DNA of 64,000 nt from Phellopilus nigrolimitatus (Eukaryota; Basidiomycota; Agaricomycetes; Hymenochaetales; Hymenochaetaceae), in the NCBI GenBank assembly GCA_021029095.1, contig JAJOHG010000047.1, positions 62,001 through 126,000 on the forward strand. The letters run 5' to 3'. Each line of letters begins with the position of its first letter. The stretch's first letter is position 1. Of this stretch, positions 35,816 to 48,400 are shown in pieces. The translations under genes were made by a program, and so were the position numbers. The notes beneath the pieces were generated by a model. It made no database searches and was not told where the DNA came from. It saw only the letters and a list, made by a program, of their open reading frames with translations.

Positions 35816-37427
35816 ATGCATTATATACGCTCTGACGTCGAGCCTGTTGATCCAAGCCTCGCACCGCTTCTATTTTCAGAGGGTTATATGACTCAATACA
35901 TCGCAGTCGCTCTTCTAACTCTCCTGGTCTACGACACGAGTAAGTTTTGATATCTCGGTTGACTTGTCAGATCCCAGTTGTGTCAAAACGTAATTAAATG
36001 TTAATCTTTTAGTTATCACTATGGACAAGGAGGTAAATAGGGCCTCGCATTATCGTCTCTTCATGTCTAAATAATCATTACATCCATAAGATAAAGTACT
36101 TTTGGGTACGTCATTTGTTTGATGTCAGCGCCAGAAATATGCTTATTTCTCATGCGGAATGAAGAGCTTACCTCGAAGCCTTGTTAGCTTGATTTACTTC
36201 GCAGTAAATAATATCTTACAGTATCGTTCGATCAACTAATCTGAACATGGCATCAGAATCATTACATTGGGATCCTTGGAGCACTTTCTATTATAGTATG
36301 TAAGTCAAAACTTTACTGTGTATGCACGAGACGAAGAATTTTCACTGATACAGCCTTTCAAGATAATGTTTTTACAATAACTGGGACTCTGCAAGTTATT
36401 TCTGATGACTTTCCTGCAGCTAATTCTAACCTTCATTGATAGGTGTAAGCACCCAAATAATGCATTCCACTCTCTACTGATAATGTTCTCAGGCCTTGGC
36501 TTTACCTGGATTAGGAGTCTGGCCAGTGAGTTTCTGAAATTTGCATAGAAGATCATTTTGCTCATTGCAGGGAAGACTGGATGACTGTCCTTTTAATAGA
36601 CTGTAATAGTAATACCTAACACATTCATCCTGCACTAATTGTCTTATAGATATTCTTCTAGTGAGGGTACTAGCACTATACCACCAGGGTGCGCATTCAT
36701 AACTCTGCTAACTACTGCTTATGTTCAACAAACAACAGATAAGAGGCTCACTGCATTCCTGGGGGTGCTATTTGGACTGGAGGCAGCACTTGTGCTGGGT
36801 CTCCTTATATATGACAACATATATGATGAGAGTATGCACATTGTTTTTGACCTACAGTGGCACTTCTAATCATGTACTTCAGCTGTTGTAGGGGAGCTTG
36901 CAAAAGGCGTTACACTTTGTGGCACCAATAGAGTCCCTTCAAAAGTGTGGGATGCTTTATCCTGGTTAGTACTGGTATTTTTAGGATAACACTTGGACTG
37001 ACTTAGAAGTTGAAACAAGGTTATTCCAATGGTGTATGCAACCATCCTAATGGCTTTGGCACTCTACAAGGCTGCAGAACACTGGAAAGAGACTGCCGAA
37101 TTTAGTCAACTCACCCTTGTGAGAGTCCTCATCCAAGATCAAGCCATTTACTTTATCATGTAATTTCTTCCCTTCCTGTATAACCAGCTGTATGTGAGCT
37201 GATCAACCAACAGGGTCGTATTTTGCAGTGTCTTGAATATAATGGCAAACCAGTTGCACATACCAAATGCTCTTCTGGCTAATCTCCTAGATGCTCTGGG
37301 AAGCCCCACCCTACTCTGTGTCCTTGGGAGTCATCTGCTTGTCCATTTGAAGGAGGCTGGAGAGAGAGAGGCCAATGGCGGGACCAGCTTTATGATGACT
37401 ACCATGAGTAACATCGAGTTTTCCTGA
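35816..37427 (+). CDS. DUF6533-family membrane protein, copy 5 (divergent, frame kept by a shifted donor)
   Basis: Exons are 35816-35939, 36013-36032, 36091-36105, 36165-36203, 36257-36299, 36354-36390, 36443-36525, 36650-36688, 36739-36831, 36883-36974, 37020-37159 and 37214-37427. This is the most divergent copy: MHYIRSDVEP at the start, NHYIGILGAL for NRYIG, and NILLVRVLALYHQ. Exon 6 is 9 nt longer. At the start of exon 11 one base is missing; with the usual intron-10 donor (gttagt at 36965) the frame would be lost. A GT ten bases later (ctg|gtattt) restores it and adds three residues (LVL). With that donor the model is 939 nt, 312 aa. Whether that splice is used is not visible from DNA; otherwise the copy is a pseudogene. 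Confidence 0.65.
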
Positions 37428-40400
37428 TTTTGTAGCAGGAATTTTAAGGTAATTTAATTCTATTTGTTTTGATAGCTTTGGTCGCTATTCTAATAACAAG
37501 CATACAGAAGATGTGTAGGATGGTCAAATACACTTATAATCCCATTCTATTTGTTCTTTCTGTTTTGTTTTTTGCCTTCTCATCCTGCCCTACTTAATCG
37601 CCATTTCAATGTAACGAATATTCACTGCACGAAGAAAGCCCAGTTTTTCTATATATATAAGCCCAGGAAAATTGTCCCTCGCTGGAATTTATGTGTCAAA
37701 ATGCAACAGATAGATGCAGTTTCCGGAAAACATTAACAGCACTCATGTACTACTCAGTTGCCTTTCTGTTGTTTATCAGTGTGCCGGGAGAGTGCTGGCT
37801 CACCGACATGGCCAGCTAACACCAAGGAAGATGACAAGAACGGTGGAATGAAAGTGCGCCGACTCACATGTGCGTCTCTAGGCCCGACCCAGAACTAAGG
37901 AATGTTAATTCCCGATCCCGCACTCTGCGCGACGTTTGATCGAGGAGCGCAAACGCTAGCGTCAACTTTGCACGCTCCATCCACCAGATTTTTCTGAACG
38001 CTTCGCTGAGGCCGCGTGTGCTTCGCACTAGCACGTGTGTGCTTTGAACAGTCATCGAGATCCCGGCGCGCCGTAGAGCGGGGCGATACGCGCGATATCG
38101 GGAAAGATGCACGACGAACTTACAAATACAAGTTGTCTAGCAATATCAAGCACCAAAGAGCGAGGCTTGCGATGTATGTCTCTATCGAAATGCTCGAGAT
38201 TTGCTTAGCGACCGGGACGAAGAGAAAATGCAAACGTACAACCGAGGACATTGACTCCATGCGTAAACACGGTCTTTTCGAAGAGGCTGATGAAGTCTGC
38301 ACCCTGCGGCGAGACGCGTGCCGGCCACTGTGGCCGGTGATTATCGCGAACGCAGTCTTCACCTTCTGTGCCGCGTCAGTGTGCCCTTACCGGGCGTGAA
38401 ATCCAACATCACCTGTGCGGGCATTGCACGAATGCTAGAGACGGCGATGCGTTAAGTTAGTACGATGAGAGGGGAGAGAGAACAAGCGCAAACACCATAT
38501 CATTACCCCAGTTCTCAACGGGAATACGTTTTGGGTGTGTTCGAAGTGATTCTCCGATCCAGGCGGAACACAATTGACTATCTTCCCGACACCTTGCGAT
38601 TCGGAGCAATCACCGCCTCCAATCTCTCTTGAGGTCTGATTAGACCGCTCGCGACTGCTCTAGCAAACAGATTGCATACGATCTGCGTGAGCGAAGGACT
38701 CTGGAGTCGAGGAGAGAAAAGAACGAACTGACAATACGAGCGTGTCTTCTGCCTTGTTACATGACTGGACGGAGATGTAATGCGGCGGCGGCGATGTTGG
38801 CGTCGACGACGGTCGACTTTCGCGTCAAGAGACGTCCCATTTTCGCAGCTGGTCCAATTCTTGTGAGCACTCTGCATCTGCTCGAGGTTCGGACTTCAAA
38901 CCGACCGGAAGTCACTGGCTCTGATGTCATCGCCCGCCTTGGTCACGGGTAGCGGCTGTTCGTCTTCATCGTCCGCATTCGGGAGGCAGGAATGCAGGAG
39001 GTATGCCGTGTGAGCGATGATGTGGACTGGGCCTCCGCATGCTGCCGCGCCACACAGCCCGCCCTCTCCGAACGACAAGAATGCGCGGCGCGGACACGAG
39101 CACGGACATTTCCAGGGGCGATCGATCAGCGTCCAAGTCGTCCTTTGGCGGCACCGTACCGCCAAGTTTAGAACCGGTGGCTCGGCTTACGGAACCAGAC
39201 TGGACAAACACCTGTTGAGGCCGAATTTCCATGCACGTGGAGAACGTTCATTCTCATCTTCCCTCTTCGAGATGTGAATAAGGCTTTCCCCAACTCTGAC
39301 AATCGCGTCCTCTAGGAAGCCGCCCTGGCATGCAGGCCAAGATAGCCAGGGAAGGGAAGAGCGCACGATCTAGACAGAGCGGCTCATCTATCGAATAGGA
39401 ACGTATTTGGAGCGCGGTGTTGGTGCGCTCTGTCTGACCTAACCCTTTCGGCGGCTTGATTGCGTGTGTGCGGGGTCGGGGCTTCAGGTCTGACATCGGG
39501 GGATTCTGCGGCTCTTTCTGTGGCTTCTACGGCGCGGTTCGCTTGCGTTGCATCGACCAGCCGTGCGCGAGTTTCGGTGGTGACCAGATCGCTCCGTTTA
39601 TTTCTTGCGCACGCACGGCCAAACCGAAGACGCCCCACGCTCCTCATGCGCAGCACTGACACGTCGCGTTCACGTGTCTTCCAATCACTCGGGCGTCTAA
39701 ATCTCTTACATCTGCGCGTGGCAAGGGATTGCCTTTGCACAGCCGCATGGTGCGTGTGCTCCTCGTTCTATCGGCTAGGAAAGGTTCTCTAAGTGCAGAC
39801 GGACCCGCGACGCGGTTTTCGAGAGAGGTGGTAGGTGGTTTCGTGCAGCGCGACTGCCCTGAGTGTGTTTCTTATCGAGCTTTGGACGTGTCTGGTCGTT
39901 AGTGCTATCCACGAACTTGTTTCCAAATCTGCGAATAAAATGCTGGATCGCTTCTGCTGTATCTGTACACCAAGGGCGCGGAACTCCGCTCTACTCATAA
40001 ATACGAGTCCTTTCCAATGACCGCCGGCCGTGTCTCAAGCACTCTGAGGGCACGGATTTCCGGGAAGTTCGTGTCTCGTCCCTTCGCATCTCGATCGACT
40101 CAAAAAGAACAAAATTTAGCTTTGATACGGCTTCGAGCTTCGAATCACGATGTAGATGCTACCTTGTTCTCACCAGCCCTTTGCAACGACACGCTTTTGT
40201 GTTCGAAGCGACGATGCGCCGGCCAGGCTATCACATTTGACTCCTGGACACATTAGCGGGCTGATCAGCTTAACTGTCTCGAGAGAGAGAAGGAAGGAAA
40301 TACGTACCTCGCTGCGCCGAGCGCGTCATCGGTGGACGCGCAGGTTTCGCGATCCTCTCCGCCCTGCCCTCCTTCTTCCCTCCCCGCCGCTGTCGCTGTC

Positions 40401-43400
40401 GACATGCTGCACACCCTAACCGTTCAGTGCGCTTTCAGCGTGTCTATTTCCCTATCCGGCGCAGACGCGTGCTCGTTTGCCAGCGGCTCGTCCTTCGGCG
40501 GCGCTCACGCTCTCCTCGTAAACGCCCGCCACCAGAGCAGGCAGCGTCGCAAAGCTAGGGCCTCCATCCACCGCGGCGCGCTTCTCGAAAGGCGTGGCGA
40601 GGCCGGGGCCGGCGGCGCGCGGAATGACGAGCTTGGTACTGGGGAGCGTGGCGCTGACGGCGGCTGTTACTGTTGATTTTGCTGCCCGCTGCTGCAGACG
40701 CGCTCGCTTCGTCCGTAACCGAACGGCCGGAGGCGGTGGGCACGGCGCGCTCGGAGATGGGGAGTGGAGCGCGCCGTGGTGGAAAAGGCCGCGCTGGGGA
40801 TATCTGAGACGACGAGTTCGGCGGTGGACGTCGGGGCTACGGCAAGAGAAAGGGAGGGATGACGTCAGGATACGAAGATGAGACAGACGGCGAGCAGAGA
40901 ACGCACCCAAAACTTCTGCGACGTCATTCGGCGCGAGCTCGCGGAGAAGCCATCTTGGAGGCTCTGCGCACGGCGGAGGCGGCCTGGGCGGGCCGGGTGG
41001 GCGAGGTAGGGTCGAGCTTCGCGTCGACGACGTCCGCGTCTGTCGAGTTCACAGCTGCTAAACTGCAACATCTAGTCAGAGCGAGATGCGGAGGAGAAAG
41101 ACGCGGCTACTCGCGCGGGATAGCACTGAGCGCGCCTGCGACGCACTCAGCCAGATACGTGCGCGGCGTGTCGAGGCCGACGCTGCCAGCGTCACCAAGC
41201 AGGCCTGATTTCGGGGGCGCGGCGGAGGCAAGGCGATCGAGCGTCGGCAGTCGATTTTGGTGAAGGCCATAACGGCCGGATTCCGTAAGCGAGAAGTGAC
41301 ACCTAAACTCGCCGGCACCTACCGAACACGTCCTTCGTGCCGACGTCGGTGAGCGCTTAACGTCGATGGTTCCCCCATCCTTCGCCATCGACGTCGACCG
41401 GCGCCAGGAGGGGGTCTTGAGGACGCGGAGGCATATGTGAGTCCGTCGTCTTCCTCATCTTCGCGATTTCGCGCTCATCATCACCAATTTGTCCATTAGC
41501 ACATCGTCATAGACGTTGTAGGAGGCTATTGTACTTACTGGACTGAATATATACGCTTGTTTCCACATAATTGCTGGGGCTGGTTCGCGCGTCGAATATT
41601 TCGGAGGGAGATATGTTCCGATTTCATGTCCAACGTCAACCGCGCGCGCCCACATGCAGTCCATAGCGGTCCTCGACTTTACGCGTCCTGGAACGGTATA
41701 CCCTCGACTAACCTTTTCACAGTCTTATTCTCTCTGGCTCGCTCTCAAATTGTACGTCGAGCGCTGAATTTTCTCGAACGACAACCAACGCTCTCTGGAC
41801 AACGCGATGAGTACGTGAGGACACGACGTCAACAATCATTCAGTTCCTCGAAGTGCGTGGCGCGCACGACTTTCTCTCATTTTCGCTTTTCACCTCATAC
41901 CAATTTGCGGTTCATACGCCGTTTCGAACGCGCGTATCTCGTTCAACGATTATCCGCCGCTCGACACTCGTTCCCGCAATCACGACTAGACATGTGGCTT
42001 TCAGGCGTCGGCTCGCGCCGCACGACGCTTAGTCTGCGTGGGCCTGGCTTAGCAGGTTCTTCTGGTACTCACTGGCATAGTCTTACATCGTGCCTGATAG
42101 TTGGAGTCGATGGTGCATTAAGTATCCTGAAGGCGCGATAGCGCAAAACTACATAGGTATGTGGCGTTCTTCTGACATCTTCTCATCATTTATGAACCCG
42201 TTTCTCTGCCGCCTTCAGGACGTGCTTGATGATTCGATCTGAATCTTCTGTCTCAGAGCTGTGAAGGCGCGCTAGAGCGCGACGTGCAGGCCACAATGAG
42301 GCGCTCGCACGCAAAGCGCCCTTGTTACTGTTCTATCACTCAGAAGCCGCTGCTTTCGAGGGCAGTAGGCGCCCGTCACCTGTCGGGATCCAGGGGCTGT
42401 CCGTCATGTCGCGGATCTCGCGGGGGTCTCGCGGTAAGCATGCGGATCCGGTCCACATCTACGCTGGCAGTCGTGCTTATGCCTTCCAATTCTGCCGTCA
42501 GTCACGACGCGGCTGAGGCGCGCTCGCGCTCGATCTGCAGACCACGCAGAGGTGTGTAAGTTCAACGCGCTGATCTAACTGTTCGTTCTAGTTTCACGAG
42601 GGAGCTGCGCGGGACGTGGGGATCGGAGACACCGCGTGGCTCTCTAGATGTCGTTTGTGGTGCATGCGGTGCAAAGAAGTGCTTCTGGATGAAAGTTTCA
42701 CTGACGTCCCAGCCGTGCGCGACGTCGCCACGTGTTGAGATGTTGAGACGTCCCGCACCCCCAGGCTGTCGGGGAGAACGCAGGCTCATTGCTCCTCTCG
42801 CAGGTCGCGGGTTGGGTAGACAGCCCTCAACCTCAGACTCTCGTGGCATGGTGCTTTTCGGGCGGTTGAAATCCTTTGCGAGGGGAGGTGCGCTGCGTCA
42901 TGTAAAAAGCGGCTCGTCAATTAGTTGGGATTGGATTCGCGACGACATTGGTGCACTCGGACAAGGTGTTTGACAGCGTATGTCCGAAGTTGTGTTTCTC
43001 ATTTTCAAGTCTCGGACATTCACCTGGGCCAGCCGGCTTTTTGATTTTCCCTTGTAACTTCAAAGTTCGATTTGCATCAGGACGTTGCGTTCGCGGCGAG
43101 TCTGACAGCCGAGTGCGAGCGAGAATTGCTTGGATGCGGAAAGCACGCCAATGCGAAAGTAGGTGTGCTCACATTCTTACATACTTTTCTTCCATCTTCG
43201 TCTCTGAGCTTTCCGCTTGGTGCTTTACAGTCTAGCCGTCTCGCAGGTAACATACTTGGAACTCGAGTCGCGAAGAGGCGCTCGCCCGTACCCAGCATCC
43301 CAGAGTGCTCCTCTTGTTGTCGTTTGATTTGTGGAACCTAGGATTGTCTGTAGCGCCTTCGCTGTCAGTAAGCGCTTGTAGCAAAGCTGTGCATCAGTCA

Positions 43401-43626
43401 AAGTGACCCAGCTCCATTTTCGCTCTCTGGGTTTAATAACGTGATGGTAATCCCGCTTCTCGAAAAAAAGATGTCTTCCGAGGCCAGTGTCTGTTCGACA
43501 TGAAGCAGTCCTGTGTACGACATCCAGGATGTTCCTGTATGGACCGCATACCGGTGGTTACACTCGTCAAATGGAAGCGTGCCAACACCGTTAAGCAGCC
43601 CGCGTGAAGTACCGGCTGTATCTTTG
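37428..43626. repeat. Inter-gene spacer 6 (longest; contains an extra partial unit)
   Basis: It starts normally (3' flank, a shortened relic block at 37800-37900, C block near 38240-38300). Then pre-gene-type blocks appear early, at about 39300-39400 and 39720-40020, but no promoter or DUF6533 gene follows. Instead the middle of a unit starts again at about 40160: the D block, the Pro-rich block 40320-40600, 'gatgacgtcaggatacgaagatgag' at 40859-40883, and minus-strand PPKSGLLGDAGSVGLDTPRTYL near 41150-41225. The part at 41560-42000 resembles 12750-13200. The segment at 43480-43600 resembles 28340-28460. It looks like one unit plus a fragment that lost its gene. No gene is called. Confidence 0.55.
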
Positions 43627-43779
43627 ATCAGAAATAATGCATGGAAGATCGTATCAGAGCTTTTGTTCTTTTGCCTGGCTCTGTTTGCTTTAAAGGTGTC
43701 TCTGAGGTCGGGGGCTTTTTCGACACATTCCCCGATTGACCTTTCGAAGCCTCGTTGAACCCTTTTACACCCGTTCACT
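43627..43779 (+). promoter_or_regulatory. Conserved upstream block of copy 6, TTTAAAG box
   Basis: The TATA-like box is TTTAAAG at 43689-43695, 85 nt before the ATG. The usual 'gatcgtatcagagct' and 'gtctctgaggtcgggggc' flank it. Confidence 0.5.
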
Positions 43780-45407
43780 ATGCATTCTATACGCTCTGAC
43801 GTCCAGCCTGTTGATCCAAGCCTTGCGCCACTTATCATCTCAGAGATAGATATCACACAATACACTGCAGGTGCAATTCTAACTCTCTTGGTCTACAACA
43901 CCGGTACGTTTTGCTTCTTGGCTAGCATGTCAGATACCATCTGTTTTAAGATCTAACGTCATATTATCTTTCAGTTATTACTATGGATAAGGAGGTAAAT
44001 GAGACCCGGTATTATGACCTTTATGTTTCAACCAACTGTTGCATCATTCAGATTAAATATTTTTGGGTACGTCATTTGTTTGATATCAGCACCAGGCGTA
44101 TGCTTACTTGCCATGTGGGAATAAGAGCTCACCTCGCAGCCTTGTTAGCTTGATTTACATTGCAGTAAATAATATCTTTCAGTTTCTTCTGATAAACTGA
44201 TCTAACACATTGCAGAATCGCTACATTGGAATTCTTGGAGCCCTTTCGAAATCAGTATGTAAGTCAAACCCTTATCGGGGGTACGCCATAACCGAGAATT
44301 TTAACTGATACTTCTTTTATAGTTTACACATTTCAAGCAAATGAAACATTGCAAGCAATTTCTGATCACGGTACTATAGTTTACTGTGGCTGACTCTAAA
44401 CTTCACTTATAGATGTAAGCACCCAGGTACTGCATTCTACTCTCTACTGATAATATTGAAAGGCCTTGGATTTGGCTGGATTCAGAGTCTGGCTGGTGAG
44501 TTTCTGAAATTTGAACAGAACAACATTTTGCTCATTTCAGGGAAGACTTGATGACTGTTCTTTTAATTGACTGTAGTGTCTCCCTAATTCTTATATTCAA
44601 TACATTCTGCCCATACTAATTGTCTTACAGATATTTTTCTGATCAGAGTGCTAGCACTGTACCACCAGAGTGAGCATCCCTAATACTGTCAATCACTACT
44701 AGTGCTCAATAAACAACAGATAAGTGGATAGCTACATGTCTGAGGACTCTATTTGGACTGGATGCAGCATTTGGCCTGAGCCTCCTTATATATGGTAATA
44801 TCTATCAAGAGAGTAAGGTTATTCATCCATCATACTGTGGCATTTTCTAATCATGGTTTTCAGTTGTTGTAGGGGAGCTTGCAGAAGGAGTAACATTTTG
44901 TGGAGTCAGTAGAATCTTTCCAAAAGTGTCGGGTGCTGTATCCTGGTTAGTGCTGGTATTCTTGGGAAAGCACTAAGATTGACTTGGAAGCTGGAACAGG
45001 GCTGCACCAATGGTGTATGCAATTATCCTAATGACTCTAGCACTCTATAAGGCTGCAGAACACTGGAGGGAGACAGCTGGCTTCAGTCAGTTCACCCTTG
45101 TTAAGGTGCTCATCCAAGACCAGGCTATTTATTTTATTATGTATTTTGTTCTTCATGCATAAACAGTGGTACATGAGCTGACCATTTGGACAGGGCCATC
45201 TTTTGCAGTGTTATGGAGATAATGGAAAACCAGCTATTGATCACAAACCCTCTTCTGGCTAATCTCCTATCTGTTCTGGGGAGCCCCAGCCTTCTCTGTG
45301 TCCTTGGGAGTCACCTGCTGGTCCATCTGAAAGAAGCTGGAGAGAGGGGAGCCAATGGAGGGACAAGCTACAGGATGAAGACCATGAGCAACATCGAGTT
45401 TTCCTGA
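43780..45407 (+). CDS. DUF6533-family membrane protein, copy 6
   Basis: Exons are 43780-43903, 43975-43994, 44052-44066, 44126-44164, 44216-44258, 44323-44350, 44413-44495, 44631-44669, 44720-44812, 44864-44945, 45000-45140 and 45194-45407. They total 921 nt, 306 aa, with no internal stop. There are two unusual changes in otherwise conserved places: SKSV replaces the hydrophobic SGIV at the end of the second membrane segment, and KVSGAVSW replaces KVWSALSW before the fifth segment, losing the first tryptophan. Exon 9 has NKWIATCLRTLFGLDAAF. The variable loop is QLLITNPLLANLLSVLGS. Intron 6 has a GC donor (gcaagc). It is probably expressed but may be drifting. Confidence 0.85.
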
Positions 45408-48400
45408 TTTTTGAAGGGATTTCCAAGGTGATTTCTTCGTTCTATTTATTTTAATAGCTTGGCTCACTAATTTAATAACAGTTATGCAGAAGACGTGTAT
45501 GATGGTCAAAGACACCTGCACTCATATTCTATTCATCTTTTTTTTGTTTTGGTCTTCTTGTTCTGCCCTTATTTAATTGTCGTTGCAATGTAAAGAATCT
45601 TCGCTGGACGAAGAAATAACAGTTTATTTGTACATACAAGCTCAGTGCGATTGTCCACCTCTGGGATGTACGAAATAGATAGATGCGGTTACCCCAATAC
45701 ATCACCAGTGCGCATGTATTTCTCATCCGGCCTGCCATAGTTAATCAGTGCACTGGGATCTAACGTCCTGCGTGACTGACATAACCGATTAGCGCCGAAG
45801 ACGGCGAGAAAGACGGCAAGAGCAGTCGGAGTGAAAGCGCGCCGACTGGCATGTGCACCTCTAGGCTCTGTACTCGTGCCGAGAACTAAGGAAACACGAT
45901 CCCACACCCTGCACGCAACGCCTGCTCGAGTAGCACGAACGATAGCGTCCCCCTTACACGTCGCATCCACGAGATTTGTCTTACATTTTCCTGAATGGCT
46001 GCGCGTGCTTCGTGCTGGTGGGTTAACTAATCCGTGAGGTTTTGCGCACACTTCGAGCAGTTTTCCAAAGTCCGGCGCGGCAGTCGCGACCCTCGAGGTT
46101 TACTAGCTGGACAAGTTGAGCTCCTTTTTCTTGAGGAGGGAGAGGCGAGACGGTATTCACGCACCTGCGCCGAGCGCGTTGTTCGGTCGCCCCCGTTCGC
46201 ATGGGAGATGCGCCGATTTTCTTGCGCGATCCAGAAAAGGGACAGCATGAAGACTAATGTTGAAAAGCGCATCAATAGCACAGCTCGCGTCGGGACGCTC
46301 GATGGATTGTGAGGAGATTTATTGTATCTGCATCATTTTTGTTTTACCACCAATGCCTACGGTTACATTAGCAGCATACCCGAACGTTAAGAAAAAGCAA
46401 GGGAATTGCATTGTTACGCCGCCAGATAAGAGAGAACGAGAGCCTGCACCATATCATTACCCGAGACCTCCGCGGCGACGCGCTTTCGTGTGTTCGAGGC
46501 GATGCTCCACTCCCTACAGACGACTAGGCATGCGAGAGACTTGGTCAGTTTGTGCCTGACTCGAGAGGGAGGAAGCGATATGCGCACCCGTGTTTCGCGA
46601 AGGCCGCTCGTCAGGTAAATCACCATCTGACCATGCAATGCGCACGGGTGAAAGCAACTGTTTGACAGTAGAGTGAGCGACGTAGAAGAAGAAAGCAGCA
46701 AATGAGTTGACTTTGAACGACCCTTCGACGGCGCAGAAGCTGTCTGGAAGCTTGACGTCCAGCATCCACTCGTACAGTCCATCAACAGTGATCCGTCTCC
46801 GTTATCTCGTCATGCTTCTTATTGGCGGACACGAACACGGCCAGGGAAAGGCGCGACCAGCCAGCGCCGGTGTACTTTGTTCTTCGCCTTCTTGACCATC
46901 CTCTTCGCCCTGCCCCCCTCCCCGCCTGTGCCGCTGTCGACGCTCTGCGCATCCTCATCGCTTTGTTCGCCCTCAGCGCGTATACGTGCTCGTTCGCCAG
47001 CGGCTCGACCTTCGGCGGCGGCGTCGGCGCGCGCGCGCGCTTCGTAAACGCTGGCGCTGAGACGGCATTGTGGAGCCGGAGTCGTGCCCTGTCCGCCGCC
47101 GGCACACCGCGGCGGCGTGCTCTTCGGAGGGCATGGTGGGCGGAATGGCGAGCTCGGTGTTGGGGAGGGCGGCGGCTGTTGCTGTTACTTTTGCTTCCGC
47201 TACCGCCGCTGCATGCGCAATCACGTAGTCCATGTCCGAGTGGCCGAAAGTGACGGGAATGGGCCGCTCACAGAGGGGCCCGTGGGGACGCGCTAGCCGT
47301 GCCTGCGCGGTCGCTGCTGGAGACGCCGGGGATGGGGCGCGCGGAGCCGGGGAGCGGGGCGCACTGTGGAGGAGACCGCGCTGGGAGTGCCTGAGACGGG
47401 GACATCGAATCTTTGGCGTGAGAAAGAAAAGGATGACGTCGGGATACGAAGATGGAACAACGGAAGGCAGGCAGAGGCGCACCCAAGTATTTTGCGACGT
47501 CATTCGGCGCGCGCTCGCCCGATGGCCCGCGCCGGCAGACAAGCTCGCGGTGCTGGAGAAGTCGTATTGGAGGCTCTGTGCGCGCGTCGCGGACATCGAG
47601 GCGTGCTCGACGCTCGTGCACGCGGCGGAGACTGTATTGGCGGGCCGGGCGGTCGAGTTGCGCATCGACGGCGCCTGAGGCAGCTGCTGAAACGTAAACA
47701 CGAGTCAGAGCGAGACGCGTAGGAGAAACGACGGGGCTGCTCACGCAAAACAGGGCCGAGCACGTCGCAGGGCAAGTACGCGCGCGGTGTGTGGAGCGTC
47801 ACCGAACAAGCCCAGTTTAGGAGGCGCGGCGGAGGCGGTCGAGCGTCGGCGGGAGGCGAACGCGGTAGCTACGAGCGAAATGCCTTCATACCTGGAGTCC
47901 GTGGACACGGTCTTGGTCAGCAGCTGTTCTGCGGGCCAAGAAGTAACTGGCCGGCACTCCCCGTTCGTGCCGATCTCAGTGTGCACTCAACTTCGACGAC
48001 CCCGCCATCCTTCGCCATCGTCATCGATCGACACCACGCAGACAGGCGGAGCAGGTCAGCGTGTTTGAAGACGCGGAGGTGGAAGTGTGGCTCGGGCATC
48101 CGTGAGTACGTCGTTTTCGCACATTTTTCGATCTCGCGCTCATCGTCTTCAAGTTGTTCCTTGTCACCTCGACATAGACACCTGTACTTAATCGGCCAAA
48201 TACACCCGCTTATTGCCTATGCATGTTGCCTATGCATACTCATCGCGACGCATTCGCTTGCCAAAACCCCCCAGAATATGTTCTCCAAGACCATTCCCAG
48301 CGCGGAACGCCTTAGCAACCTGACATAGGTATAATGGTCATCAACTTCTTCGGCCGTGGTCCATCTTCTGTTCCATGCAAATCTTGGACGCGTAGTAACT

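Noticed and set aside
46973..47701. 242-aa minus-strand open frame in spacer 7
   Set aside because: It covers the decayed minus-strand gene and crosses its presumed intron. It is open only because of GC bias and is not preserved in other units.
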